Source of the DNA: Branchiostoma belcheri
Lineage: Eukaryota; Chordata; Leptocardii; Amphioxiformes; Branchiostomatidae
Assembly: GCF_001625305.1 (NCBI RefSeq)
Contig: NW_017802379.1
Location: forward strand, 6,918,486 to 6,982,485
Reading direction: 5' to 3'
DNA: 64,000 bases
Shown here: positions 1 to 10,280 of the stretch, piece by piece
Layout of the letters: the number at the start of each line of letters is the position of its first letter
How positions within the stretch are numbered: position 1 is the first letter of the stretch
The notes under the pieces: generated by a model
What the model saw: the letters and a program-made list of their open reading frames with translations, nothing else
The model's database searches: none
Told to the model about the DNA's origin: nothing
Translations under genes and position numbers: made by a program

Positions 1-1724
1 CCCCCTGGCCTGCTGGCCCTGGACTGCATGGTGTACTTCGCGGAGAATCACACAGAAAGTTACAACAAGCTAGTGTTTGAGAACTCGTGCAGGGATGACC
101 AATACGTCTGTCCCTTCGCAAGGTGATTTGCTTCTTCAAAACGAAAACTGTGTGGAAAATTGTTTAGCAGTTCAACGTATGAATCTTTTGAACCGTTTTC
201 TATTAAGATGAGAGCAAAAATCATAATCTAGATTTAACCATCTTTTTTCATGTACGCAGGTGTTCCATTGCCCTGACCCTACTGCTCTGCAAAATGCTCC
301 AGGTAGGAGAGCCCCCTTCCGAGACGGGGCAGGACTACCATCCCATGTTCTTCGCCACCCCAAACGCCTTCGAGGAGGTCTTCTGTGTCTGTATACAGTC
401 GCTCAACAAGGTATACTGCTTCAGATCACCTCAAAAACAAAATACTCGATGGTACATGTAAAATGTATGTTGAAAATATATATAGAAAATATATCATCAT
501 TATCGGCTACCTTGGTTTATGTTAGAAAGTTTAGGTACACATACGACGTATATATAGCCTGTGTAAGATTCCTAATAGGGATTTTTAGGGAGCGAATATG
601 GTAGCCCCAGGCCTGTTATATAAATAGGATGGCACCCAGGCTAAGGTGTATACGAGGGAGACCTAATCTCCAAGCAGATGTGTGTCGTTCATCTTGTTGG
701 CGACGCCCATCAGTGGAACGTACCATTTGACGAACGCACAAACGAGCAAAAAAGACGCAACGAAACTATAGTCTGGAATCCATCCCTACCAGCTATCTGC
801 CGCGGTTCTAGTAGATTACCGCCGCCCGGTAAATAGCTCGCAGGGATGGACTGCAGGCTACGGAAACTAAACAAATTCATCCATTTGACTATAGATAACC
901 CTAAGACAGACTTTCGTGTCTTGACGTATTATCCTGTGTTTCAGACTTGGCGGGAAATGCGCGCCATTCACGAGGACTTCGACAAGGTGATGGACGTGTG
1001 CCGGGAGCAGATCGGCATGTCCCTGTCCCACCGCCCGCGCAGCCCCGCGATTTTCGGCGCCAAGCTCCAGGACTACAGCTACCACGAGATCATCCGCCAG
1101 ATCCAGGACAGCCGGGTGTCCAAGCTGCCCCTGGACGGGGACGTGGAGCCGTTCTGCGGGCTGAGGGAGACCATCACCCCGGGAGTGGTCCAACTCATCA
1201 AGGCGCACCGCCTCTCCCACCTCGTCAAGGGCGGGCTCTTCCAGAAGTTCAACAAGAGGAGAGTCAAGGACAAGTTCTGGTTCTGCCGCCTCGCGCCCAA
1301 CTTCAAGGCGTTCCACTACGGAGACGCCGGGGAGGGGACGACTCCAGACATCGATCAGCTGAGCGGGAAGCTAGACCTCGCCGACATCAAGCAGCTGGTG
1401 ACGGGGAAACAGTGTCCGCACATGAAGGAGTCCCGGAGTCAGAAGGACAGCGTCACTCCCTACGCGTTCTCCCTCATGTACTACCCCGACCACTCGCTAG
1501 ACTTCGTGGCGCCCACCAAGGAGATGTACGACCTGTGGACGGACGGTATCAGCGCCCTGTTGGACCAAGAGATGACCAGCAAGACCACCAAGAAAGAGAT
1601 GGAGATGCTGTTGTCCATGGAGATGAGACTAGCTCTGTTAGACACGGAAGGACTCCAGTTGCCGTCCGAACCACCACCACTGCCCCCAGAACCAGAAAAC
1701 TACGACTTCGCTGTCAAGTTGTAG
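1..1724 (+). CDS. ELMO: ELMO1/2/3-type engulfment and cell motility protein, 3' part
   Basis: Only the 3' end is in the window. The exons read 1-122 (open at the left edge), 260-410 and 945-1724, joined with intact frame; the stop is TAG. The first two exons encode the end of the ELMO (CED-12) domain, with PPGLLALD and YHPMFF. The last exon holds a PH-type domain (DKFWFCRLAPNFKAFHYGD) and ends in a proline-rich tail, PPPLPPEPENYDF, matching the PxxP tail by which ELMO binds the SH3 domain of DOCK proteins. By family knowledge, ELMO with DOCK activates Rac in phagocytosis and cell migration, in the cytoplasm and at the membrane. The whole ELMO end, PH domain and tail lie in one 780-bp exon that is much richer in GC than its introns. 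Which of the vertebrate paralogues it corresponds to cannot be told; amphioxus would be expected to have a single pre-duplication copy. AATAAA signals lie at about 1730 and 1885-1897. Confidence 0.93.
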
Positions 1725-2179
1725 ATCAGAAATAAACTGTGACTAAAATGTAAAAGGACTTTTATATAACTTCTTTTTGAAAGGATTGTACATGTTTGCT
1801 GACTAAGGTTGTTATTGCCGGTGTAAACCTGTTGTTGCATTATTTTGGTGTATATGCTGGAGTGTATGACGTTATTTGGTTATTAAATAAAGAAATAAAG
1901 CATATACATATACATATATAGGCTGTGCGTTTCTGGTGTCTGGTCATGACATAAGTGTATATATTCGCATCATCCTTGTATCGATTTATTGATATTTCTG
2001 TAATTTTCCTCACCTATTTGCATAATTTTAGAGATCTTTTTCATGAACATCGAATTCTAAACCCTGACCCTTGCCAAAAACAACTGTCCATGCGGCTATC
2101 TTGTTAGATGTTTATTTTTATTTTTTTTCTATTCCAAAATTTATGACATGGCGACAGCACACTCAAGATTTTTTCAACT

Positions 2180-2325
2180 TATTTTTATGCTGCCACCAAC
2201 GCAGACGCTCGCACGGACAACAGACTCATTTTCACCTGAGTAAGTAAGGAAATTCGTGTTAAGTGCCTTTCTCAAGGGTACAAGATCGGTGGTATTGCAG
2301 GATTCGAACTCAGGACCTCAGATGT
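2180..2325 (-). repeat. tRNA-derived SINE, copy A, in the SIRT4 3' end
   Basis: On the minus strand the block begins at or next to the SIRT4 stop codon with a Pol III B-box-like GAGTTCGAATCC, followed by a segment shared with the copies at 26073-26330 and 58565-58690 (for example the complement of CAAGGGTACAAGATCGGTGG and of CTGCCACCAACGCAGAC). The tRNA A-box part is missing, so this copy is 5'-truncated. It has the same orientation as SIRT4. Confidence 0.7.
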
Positions 2326-4056
2326 TTATTTTCGTCAAAACGTCCCCGCATCTACCGTTGATTTTCAGCCCGGCTAGTCTGTCGGCTCGTGTCGGCCCGA
2401 TGTTGAGGATGGCCACGGGTTTGTTCTGTTTGTGAGCGGCGGACACAAACCTGAAGGCTGAGTACACCTGTTGGTTGTGAAACAGAGAAGAATGCGTAAG
2501 AAAATGAAAAAGAAATTAAAAGTCAACAGAAGAAAACATAAACGTGTGTGACTAGTTTCAAACTTTACAGTCCGGTCACAGGTTTGACATCTTGAAGAGG
2601 TGATATTCACCTGTTATGTCAATCCTTCCACAAATGTGGTAAATCTTCATAAAACAAAAAAAAAAAAATAATAATAAAAAATGAAATAAAATAAAATTTG
2701 GGAAATACTATAGGGAAAAGGCAGTTCAAAAAAGTGAAACTTGAAAAAACGGTACCGAAGACATAATTTGCAGAGTAAGAATCCTTCAGATTTACTGACC
2801 TGTAGTGAAGACCCGGCTACTAGAACGCTGTCTGACTCCTCCAGTTTTTCAAAGACCAGTTGGACCGTGTCCTTGGGCACACATTCTCCGAAGTACACCA
2901 TGTCAGGCTTCAGGGGTCCGCCACAATTCCTGCAGAGACGATAGATGAGTAGGAATTGGTAGATCAGGAAGAATTGATTTGTTAGATATAACTGTTAGAG
3001 TAGAGCTGTCGATGTTTATTTTGTTCAGGTCAGCGGCCCGTATAATCTTTTTTTGTGCACTTGTCAACAGTTGGTTTATCTTTTCTGTCGAGTTTGTGCG
3101 TGTGTGTATGTATGTGTGCGTGTGTGTGTGCGCGTGTGCGTTCATGTGCAAGTGATTTGTGCGTGTGTGCGTTACGTTCAGGATCCTGTGTGTGTGTGTG
3201 CCTGTGTGTGTGTGTGCGTGCGTGCATGCATGTGCAAGTGATTTGTGTGTGTGTGTGCGCGTTCCTGTGTGTGTGCCTTTGCGTGTGTGTGTGCATGCCT
3301 GTTTGTGAGTGAGTGTGTGTGTGTGTTATCTATCTGCACTACATCTACATACCCGCAGTGCGGCGCTCTAAACCCCTCTATCTGTTCCGGAGTCAGTGCG
3401 ACGTCGGCGTCCGGCCTGATCTCGAACGGTACCGCCTCCCAGTGCGGGTTCATGGCCGCTATCACCTGCTGTAGCTCCGCCCTCGGCACCACGTTCCTAC
3501 AGGATAGACACACCGCCCTGAACGCGCTTCCGTGGAGCTCTGTCATCCTCGTACTCCCGGCTTTCCTGTGCAGGTCGTCCACGTTCTGTGTCACCAGCCA
3601 GTGGAGTTTTCCCCGCCGCTCCCAGTCCACCAGCGCCCGGTGAGAAACGTTAGGCAGGTGGGATGAGAACCCGGGCCACCCCACGTAGTTCCTAGCCCAG
3701 TTCCCCCGCCGAACGCGGGTGTTCTTCACGAAATCTTGGTACATCACAGGCCCGATGACGGGCCGGTCTTTTCCGTGCTGCGGGCTCTTGACAGAGCGGT
3801 AGTCCGGCAGGCCGGATTCGGTAGACACTCCGGCTCCGGTGATCACCAGCAGCCGTTTGGAAGCGTGGAGGAACTCCTGGAGCCTGCGGATGTCATCAGT
3901 GGTAGCCGAGTCGGTTGCAGGAACGAAATGCAAGTCTTCTATAAAAACAGCGTTAGCAGACGACGTTGTATAACACTTCCGGGTTGGGCCGAGAATGGTC
4001 TTTACCTGGCTTAGAGTGACTTCTCCAAATATCAGACGCATTCTGTACACCATCAT
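2318..4056 (-). CDS. SIRT4: Sirtuin-4, mitochondrial NAD-dependent protein deacylase
   Basis: Three exons on the minus strand: 3353-4056, 2800-2929 and 2318-2467, with in-phase GT/AG junctions (about 327 aa). Class II sirtuin motifs are intact: GAGVSTESGLPDYRS for NAD binding, TQNVDDLH, the catalytic His in TELHG, zinc ligands CLSC and CGNC, GSSLQV and LNIGPTRAD near the C terminus. SIRT4 acts in the mitochondrial matrix as an ADP-ribosyltransferase, lipoamidase and deacylase that restrains glutamate and pyruvate entry into the TCA cycle (family knowledge). The first 40 or so residues are basic and Ser/Thr-rich with few acidic residues, as expected of a targeting peptide. The C terminus (CGDVLTKINI) stops a little earlier than in the human protein, and the stop codon abuts SINE copy A. 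The start is the first of two adjacent Met codons; the second is equally possible. A long GT-rich microsatellite lies in intron 1. Confidence 0.95.
3095..3335 (+). repeat. GT-rich microsatellite
   Basis: Imperfect (GT)n/(GC)n runs broken by short unique words such as GCAAGTGATTTGTG, which recurs, so part of it is a larger tandem repeat. It lies in SIRT4 intron 1, just downstream of the exon 1 splice donor. Open frames here made of His/Thr or Cys/Val are repeat artefacts. Confidence 0.9.
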
Positions 4057-4858
4057 AAACCAATAAAATGACAGGAAATGATAGAATAAGCGATATTAAA
4101 GTGTTATGAAACTGGAGAGATCGCTAAATTGAGACGACGAGTCCTTCCCTGAGAATACACAGCAGCCATTTTGAATCGTACTTGTGTCGCTGGATCTGAT
4201 TGGCGTAAAAAAATAATCAGTCGTCTGGCTGGCCAATAGCAACTCCTGTAACATAAAAGTGTGGAGTTATGCAACTTAATTTTTTTAATGCTGCAATTCA
4301 AATATTCTTCGCTAGATGGCGATATTGACTGATAAGGGAACTTTGAGTAACAGTTTGAACCTTTTCTATACATTCAATTTTCATGCTTTCATCAATTTTC
4401 TTAATTTCTCTATTTTCCTGTTTCCAAATTTGATGTGTATATATGCTCAATGTCAACACTAAGAAGGTGAACTAGCAAAGAGTATGTCCAACATTATGAG
4501 ACAAGAAACCCAATGCCAAACTTCCTACACTCTGCAGCAAGCAACAAAACAATGAATCTCCCACAGACTGCAAAAAAAGTTTTATTCCATTCTCCAGCTG
4601 ATTGAGAGCAGATTCACAATATACTGTAAAATGCAAGCCTGGATAATGATGACAAACGTACACTTTGTTAATTCATTTACTTCAAACTACCGGCTATGTT
4701 CTGGCAAAAATGATATTACATGTAGCAGTTCTGAAGTACAGAGAGAGTTCTGATGACTACATGTATCAAAATTTTAGCTTTTGATTTATGAGAATATTGA
4801 CACAAGCAAAGCCCTCTTTATGTTGGTACTATAACACAATGCATCGGATGAATCTAGG
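4057..4858. other. Intergenic between SIRT4 5' end and MRPS23 3' end
   Basis: No frame with coding character was seen. The stretch next to 4057 should hold the SIRT4 promoter and 5' UTR; the stretch toward 4858 is AT-rich and should hold the MRPS23 3' UTR. Both genes run in the same direction. Confidence 0.6.
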
Positions 4859-5785
4859 TCACGATTTTTCTGTCTCTGATTTCTGTAACGCTTCCTTTAT
4901 CATGTCACTAATGCGAATGTTCAGCGCAGGATCTTTCTGTCTTTCCTGTGGCTCATCTATTGTTACAGTATCAGTGGCTTGTTTCAACTGTCTCTTTTTC
5001 AGGATGACCCCGTCCCTCTGTAGTGCCCTTGCTGCTGCCTCGAACAGTTCTGCCTCTTCCTGGTACTTCCCAAGTCTCTCCAGTTGTTGGTACTTCAGGA
5101 TGAATTTCTGACACTCCGACACAGCATCTGGGTTTGTCAGGTCCATGGGCCGGGGGGTGCCGTAGGTCTTATAGAAAGCTGAAAATAAAATATACATGTA
5201 TATGATATATGAGAAATGGTTTTGATATGGAATTCTGAGTGGTGTAAATCATGGGAAAAGCTGATTGAGATACACATTTATATTGATGCTCTTGTAACAT
5301 AGTATATTGTAATCTGTTGTCGATCCTTTGTTTTCATATTACTATTACATGTACTTGCAATTAGCCTATATACGGGCAAGAGCTTGCAAATTGCAAATGT
5401 ATAAACTTTCAATTTCAATCAACATATCAAAATATTATCATTATAAAAATATGTTTATTTACCAATAAGATGAAATATGGAAGTTAAGAAATATGTAGTT
5501 TTCTCGCTCCTAAATATCTTTCTACAAGGAAAGTGACCAGTGTTTGGACTGGTTTTGTTAAAAAAGAATATTTTTACCTGCACGAATCTTGTCCTCTGGG
5601 TAGAGGATCTGTCTGACCGGTTTGATATCGTAACTCCTCTCGGCCAGCGGCGGGTCTCGGGGAGGGAAAGCCGCGTACACATCGTACCAGAGTGGTCTCT
5701 CCTCGTGTTTCATCACTCCCCCGCGTATCAAGTCACGCACGCGGGTAAAAATCGTGCCAAACTTCTCCAAACGACTCCCGGCCAT
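4859..5785 (-). CDS. MRPS23: Mitochondrial small ribosomal subunit protein mS23
   Basis: Two exons on the minus strand, 5578-5785 and 4859-5178, joined in frame (about 175 aa). The N terminus MAGSRLEKFGTIFTRVRDL, followed by PLWYDVYAAFPP, matches the characteristic start of vertebrate MRPS23 nearly word for word. The second exon has the conserved AFYKTYG and GVILKKR blocks; the C-terminal tail is short and charged, as it varies in this family. The protein is a metazoan-specific component of the small subunit of the mitochondrial ribosome. The gene is head to head with MRPL37 across about 370 bp. The start is the family-conserved Met. Confidence 0.93.
5345..5410 (+). repeat. Probable LINE 3'-end fragment
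   Basis: The stretch reads GCAATTAGCCTA followed by CGGGCAAGAGCTTGCAA. A close copy lies at 50110-50155, where it is followed by an AATAAA-like end. It sits in the MRPS23 intron. Confidence 0.4.
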
Positions 5786-6154
5786 GTTGGAACCGAAGGG
5801 ATGACCTCTCGTATCGGTACTGACCTCCGACCTCTGATAATTTAGAGGTTTACTGCGAACAAAAAAGTGCCTGACTAAAATTATTTCTTTTGAAAAATTA
5901 TACTACCAGATACTACCAAGATAATCACAAAAATAGAATTAGAAAATTACGAATTTGTTTTTAAAAGTACAAAAATTGAAGAATTTGGAGAAAATACACC
6001 AAAGTAGTATTTTAAGTGGAGATTTTTTCTAGGAATGTACAAAAGACACCCTTATCGTAAGGAATGGTGGGATTGAAACAAGATGGCAGCTCGTGGTCGA
6101 GATTACGGCATGGCATGACAGTTTGGACGATTTTTCCATCCTAGAAAGTAGAAA
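5786..6154. promoter_or_regulatory. Divergent promoter of MRPS23 and MRPL37
   Basis: This 369-bp spacer separates the start codons of two mitochondrial ribosomal protein genes on opposite strands. A YY1-type word, AAGATGGCAGC (6080-6090), lies about 65 bp upstream of the MRPL37 start codon. No TATA box stands out. That it is a shared promoter is inferred from the geometry. Confidence 0.6.
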
Positions 6155-9100
6155 ATGTTAACCATGAATGCTTCTCGGCCTTCTGGCTTGCTTCTGAAGT
6201 CAGGTTTGCGCTTGGCGGTTTGTCCCAGGCCGGTGAGCACGAGCGCGAGGGTGTGTAAGGGGGAGGAGAAGGTGGTTCGCAAGGACATCAGAGACAACCC
6301 CTCCAACCACCCCTACAGACCGGACTGGCAGTCAGGACAGTATTACGACCCCAGGAAGTTCAAGAGCGAATTCCTCAAGCCGAAAAGAGTAAAGGTTTGT
6401 GACATCAAAATATGCTGTTGTAAAATAGAAGATGTTTGAAGCATGTCACGAGATATCAAAACCTGAAGTTCTGCTGCAGTACCAAGGAAAACCGCTAGTG
6501 GTCAAAAAATCTAATCGTTTCTTCTTCTCACCAAACCCTACCCACATGCCAAATATGAATCTGATTAATCATTGTTTTCTCAAGTTATGCTGTTATGCTT
6601 GTCGAAGGTTATAAAGTTAACGTTTCCCAACTATGCCTTTCCCACAGTATGACTATGAAGACATTGAGTGCCGCTTTGGGACTTGGTTCGATCCAGAGAA
6701 CATTGGTTGGTCCACTTGGCAATTCAAGTAAGTATTTGTATTATGTTGGTAAAAAAATAATGTATAATCTAATACTTGCATAATACATTACATTACATGT
6801 TTATGTCAGATGTTATGATTATATTATATTAATACCATGGCACACATGCTTTTTAAAATCAGATGGACATTTTCCTATTTCTTGCTAAAAGTATTGAAAT
6901 GTGTTTTTTTCTTTGAGTGATAAGGTCAGTATTATCTCTATACATACACCAGGGTTCGAAATACTTTTTTTCAGGTACGTGCAAAATTGCACATTGGCAA
7001 AATTTTTAGGTGCAATTTGAAAAATTTATGTGCAAAATTATATTTAGCCTTGCATCTTTAGGTTTGGAACTGTTTTACTGTGTATCAACCTTCTTAGCCT
7101 GCCACTGCATATAGAAGTTTTAGTATACATTAAAAAGAAGGGACCAAACAAAACATGAACAATGCAAGTATCATCTGTGTTTATAAAAAAAAGAACACAA
7201 AAAAAATTTGTCGGCATTAGCTTCAAAGGACGCCGCTAGTGACCCCCGGCCTCTCACTCGTCATAAAAAAAATTTACCAACAGTATGCGAGCAATAAATT
7301 TCATTTATTTTGCATATTTGTTTACCTTGAATATCGTGCACGATATAAGGAAAAAAATACTGCTTAGAAAAAAATAACGTCCGGTTAATTTTTGCTTCTT
7401 GGCGCTCCCCTCCCCCTCCTCTGGGGGCGCGTCGTCAACATCGGCCGCGGGATCCTCGGAGACGGTGGACCCGGTGGCATCTCCCGATCCACCGCCCCCG
7501 GCTGCACCAGCCTCTGGTCCACCGCCACCGGCTGCACCAGCCTCTGATGCCGGCTGGGCCCGTGAAAAGAACTTGAAAATCGACCCCTTCTTCATGGGCC
7601 CTTCTTCATGCTTTACAAATTTCCTGGGTAGCACTGAATGCTGGGAAATCCGAAAACTCTGTTTTTCACCGAATTTTACCGAAAATTGGACGAAAAAGCC
7701 GAAATTACTCTGCCGAAGGACTTCGTACCACATCGGGCAACAAGTTTCGCGGGTCTCACCATATTTGGTAAATCAGCTACGTAGGCCTTCGCGTCTTGCC
7801 ATATTAGGTAAATCATTACGTAATGCCTTCGCGTCTTCACCTGGGTACGAGAGCAGCTTGTTCCCAGGATGTTCAGTAAAGAAAACAATATGGCTGCCAT
7901 CCTAGCGCGATGCCGACACAGCAAGAAACTTCGGAGATACGCAGTGCAAACATGATATATCGGTATTGTCCAGGTGCAAAATTGCACATTCAAAATATTT
8001 TTAGGTGCAAATCTTGAAAATTACGTGCAATTTGCACATTGCACCTTTGTATTTCGAACTCTGATACACTGTGTATTTACAAATTGCAGTAAGTATGTTG
8101 TGTGTTTGACAGGAAGCCCTTTGACTGGAACAATAGCCCACTGAGGGATAAGTGGGAAGAACCAGGTCGAGAGGACAAGAACTGGCACGACAAGCCTGTC
8201 TACATCTTCCATCCCTTCACAAAGGTAAGGGGTCTCGAATGAAGTACCCACAGGGTTAAGTATAGGTCACAGCAAAAAATGGCTTGTATATACATGTATA
8301 CACGATCAGCACTCTGTGATGGTGAAAAGGTAAGAACAGAAACGTTTTTGGATCAGATTCAGAGCATCAGAGGTTTCTATCAATAATCATGTTACCAGTA
8401 GGTATGAGACTTACTTATGGTAAGTACTATAATAGTCATCAGAATCAGTGTTGTAAATCATGAAAGTCTTCTTCTGTCTGTTCCACATAGGTGTTGGAAG
8501 GTGAGAAACATGGTCTGCTGCTGACCAAGTCTAAGTGGATGCAGAAGGAAGGCGACAACGGAACCCTTCCGCAGCACATCACAGACCTGGGCGACAGTGT
8601 AGCCATTCCCGATCAGGACCAGCGCGTACGGGAAGCCATCTTGTATGCACATGAGCACGACACACAGGATGCCATGGTCAGCAGGAACCAGTCTGGACAG
8701 CACGTGCTGTCCCAGCTGCTCCACATGTGCTCCACGCTGACCGGACAGAACCCAGAGCTGCTCGACCGGCGAGTCGTAGACGGGATGGACGTCAAAGCAA
8801 GCTGGCATCGCGGCGACGACCAGATCCAGACGAAAGGAAAAATCGGGACGATGATGTTATCCAAGTCACCCTTGCCTCCGTTTGCCGGTCCTGAGGATAT
8901 AGCGGGAACCGTTGGTGACGAGTTAGAGTCTATCTTTCCCATTGCTCCCATCATAGATCTACGACCAGCCAACATCTACACGACCGAGGATCACACCGGC
9001 TTCCTGGATGGGTACTCCTTCCCTCACGCGCACACCTTGTTTCTGCTGAACATCGACAGAGCGGCGCGACGCAGGCACATGAACGTCAAGATGATGATGT

Positions 9101-9480
9101 TCGCTCACGCCAACTGCCTCGCTCGCGCGAGAAACCTGTACGGAGACGCCGAGATGGACCTGCCGGAGCCAATCACAGCGCAGGGCGTGGCCTTGGAGGA
9201 CGGAGTCTTCCACTTCCTCGCGTACCAACTGAACACGACAAAGCTACGAGAAGATGGCGGGGTAAAGAACATGGTCTGGCTGGACTGCGGCAACCGTTTG
9301 TACAACTACATGTACCTCATGGATCACGCGGCAAACGTGTGGCCGCTGAAGAAACGCAAGCGCTGGGTGAAGACCAACAAGAAAAGACTGGAGACTGGAC
9401 TCCTTGAGTACAATCCCGACGTCTTTAAGAAGTTTGTAGGCATGTACATGAATGGAGTTGCCACTGCTCAACAGTTATAG
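6155..9480 (+). CDS. MRPL37: Mitochondrial large ribosomal subunit protein mL37
   Basis: Four exons: 6155-6394, 6648-6727, 8113-8224 and 8491-9480, all joined in frame (473 aa). The long last exon matches vertebrate MRPL37: LEGEKHGLLLTKSKW, FPIAPIIDLRPANIY, DHTGFLDGYSFPHAHTL, YQLNTTKLREDGGVKN and the C-terminal block PDVFKKFVGMYMNGVA. Exon 1 begins with a basic, Ser-rich, acid-poor stretch (LLLKSGLRLAVCPRPVSTSA), a good mitochondrial targeting peptide. mL37 is a mitochondria-specific protein that pairs with the related mL65 (formerly MRPS30) on the large subunit. I weighed MRPS30, but the PIIDL and GVKN blocks fit MRPL37 better. Two Met codons lie close together at the start; the first is used. 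Intron 2 carries a 1.1-kb transposon (6950-8063). Confidence 0.93.
6436..6515 (-). repeat. Dispersed repeat fragment, family of 46995-47340
   Basis: Its complement shares CACGAGATATCAAAACC, CTGCTGCAGTAC and an AACCGC(C)(T)AG(T)GG run with the copy at about 47160-47230. It sits in MRPL37 intron 1. Confidence 0.5.
6950..8063 (-). mobile_element. Non-autonomous DNA transposon with hAT-like ends, with a remnant transposase N terminus
   Basis: The ends form inverted repeats: CAGGGTTCGAAATAC at 6950 and the complement of GTATTTCGAACTCTG at 8049-8063. A 6-bp direct repeat, ATACAC, flanks both (6944-6949, 8064-8069). Both ends carry subterminal copies of GTGCAA(A/T)TTGCAC-like words. Inside, on the minus strand, a frame near 7400-7600 reads MKKGSIFKFFSRAQ, then a Gly/Ala-rich tandem repeat, then KKQKL. 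This resembles the N terminus of hAT/ZBED-type transposases with a nuclear signal, but no DDE or BED domain follows. It lies in MRPL37 intron 2. hAT elements normally make 8-bp duplications, so the superfamily is uncertain. Confidence 0.7.
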
Positions 9481-10280
9481 AGTGAGCAACATGGAAGTAT
9501 GTTATAATGTGTACATGCTGACAGAAAACTTCCTTGTGTTTTTTTATAGACCCAATATAGCACACAGTAATTTACCTGGTAAAGATCTTTATTGATACAT
9601 TTGAAATAAAATTGATCATAAACTGTGCTTGACTGTAGATGGCAATACAGTATCAAAATGAGTTTTCTTTATTTCTGTCTTTGAGAAATAGATTTAAATC
9701 TCCTCACACCCTTCTTCCCCCTTCCTATTTTAGTCTTTCTACTATTGTTTGTTAGTACTATAGTACCTTTATGTGGGAATAGTGAGTCTTAAGCCAACTT
9801 TGAAATGATGCTGAAATTTATTGACTGTACAGGACAAGGAGTTCCACAGATTTCAATGTTATCACACCACAACCACATTATTTACATATATGAAGTCCTG
9901 GAAAGTAACCTTTTTATTTATGATAACTTGAGGCTGTATAGAATATGTGTATTGATTTTTACATTTTTTTCTCAAGAAGAAGTTTTACACACAGATAATT
10001 GAATTCAGTGCAGTGTCAAATTCAATGACAATGGTAAACGTCATGATTTTTAGTTAAAATATACAATGTTGGCACCCTATATATATATGAGGTCTATTTA
10101 ATATCTACCATGTCTATTTGATTGAGAAGACTTCAGAGATTTTGCATTCTTTACAGCGAAACACTTCCTATGTACACTGAAGAAGTACCTAGATGCACAA
10201 CCAGGCACTACATCTAGAAATGAAATGTAGATGTGAAGTATTCTAAGGAAACCATGAAAACTAGCGCTACGGGTGAGTTC
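9481..10280. other. Intergenic between convergent MRPL37 and RSPH14
   Basis: AT-rich 3' UTR-like sequence. An AATAAA word lies at about 9605-9610, suitable for MRPL37 polyadenylation. No other gene was seen. Confidence 0.6.

Noticed and set aside
867-1316. Minus-strand 149-aa frame opposite ELMO
   Set aside because: It is a shadow of the GC-rich ELMO exon in another frame.
3030-3335. His/Thr- or Cys/Val-rich open frames over the GT microsatellite
   Set aside because: They are translations of simple repeats without stops; the same applies at 33587-33968, 41560-41742 and 52959-53529.
7399-7905. Plus-strand 168-aa Pro/Ala-rich frame
   Set aside because: It is antisense to the transposase-like remnant inside the 6950-8063 element, and its Pro/Ala run is the complement of the Gly/Ala tandem repeat.
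6155-9480. Assignment as MRPS30/mL65
   Set aside because: The related family was considered, but the PIIDL, TGF-GY and GVKN blocks and the C-terminal FKKFVGMYMNG fit MRPL37.
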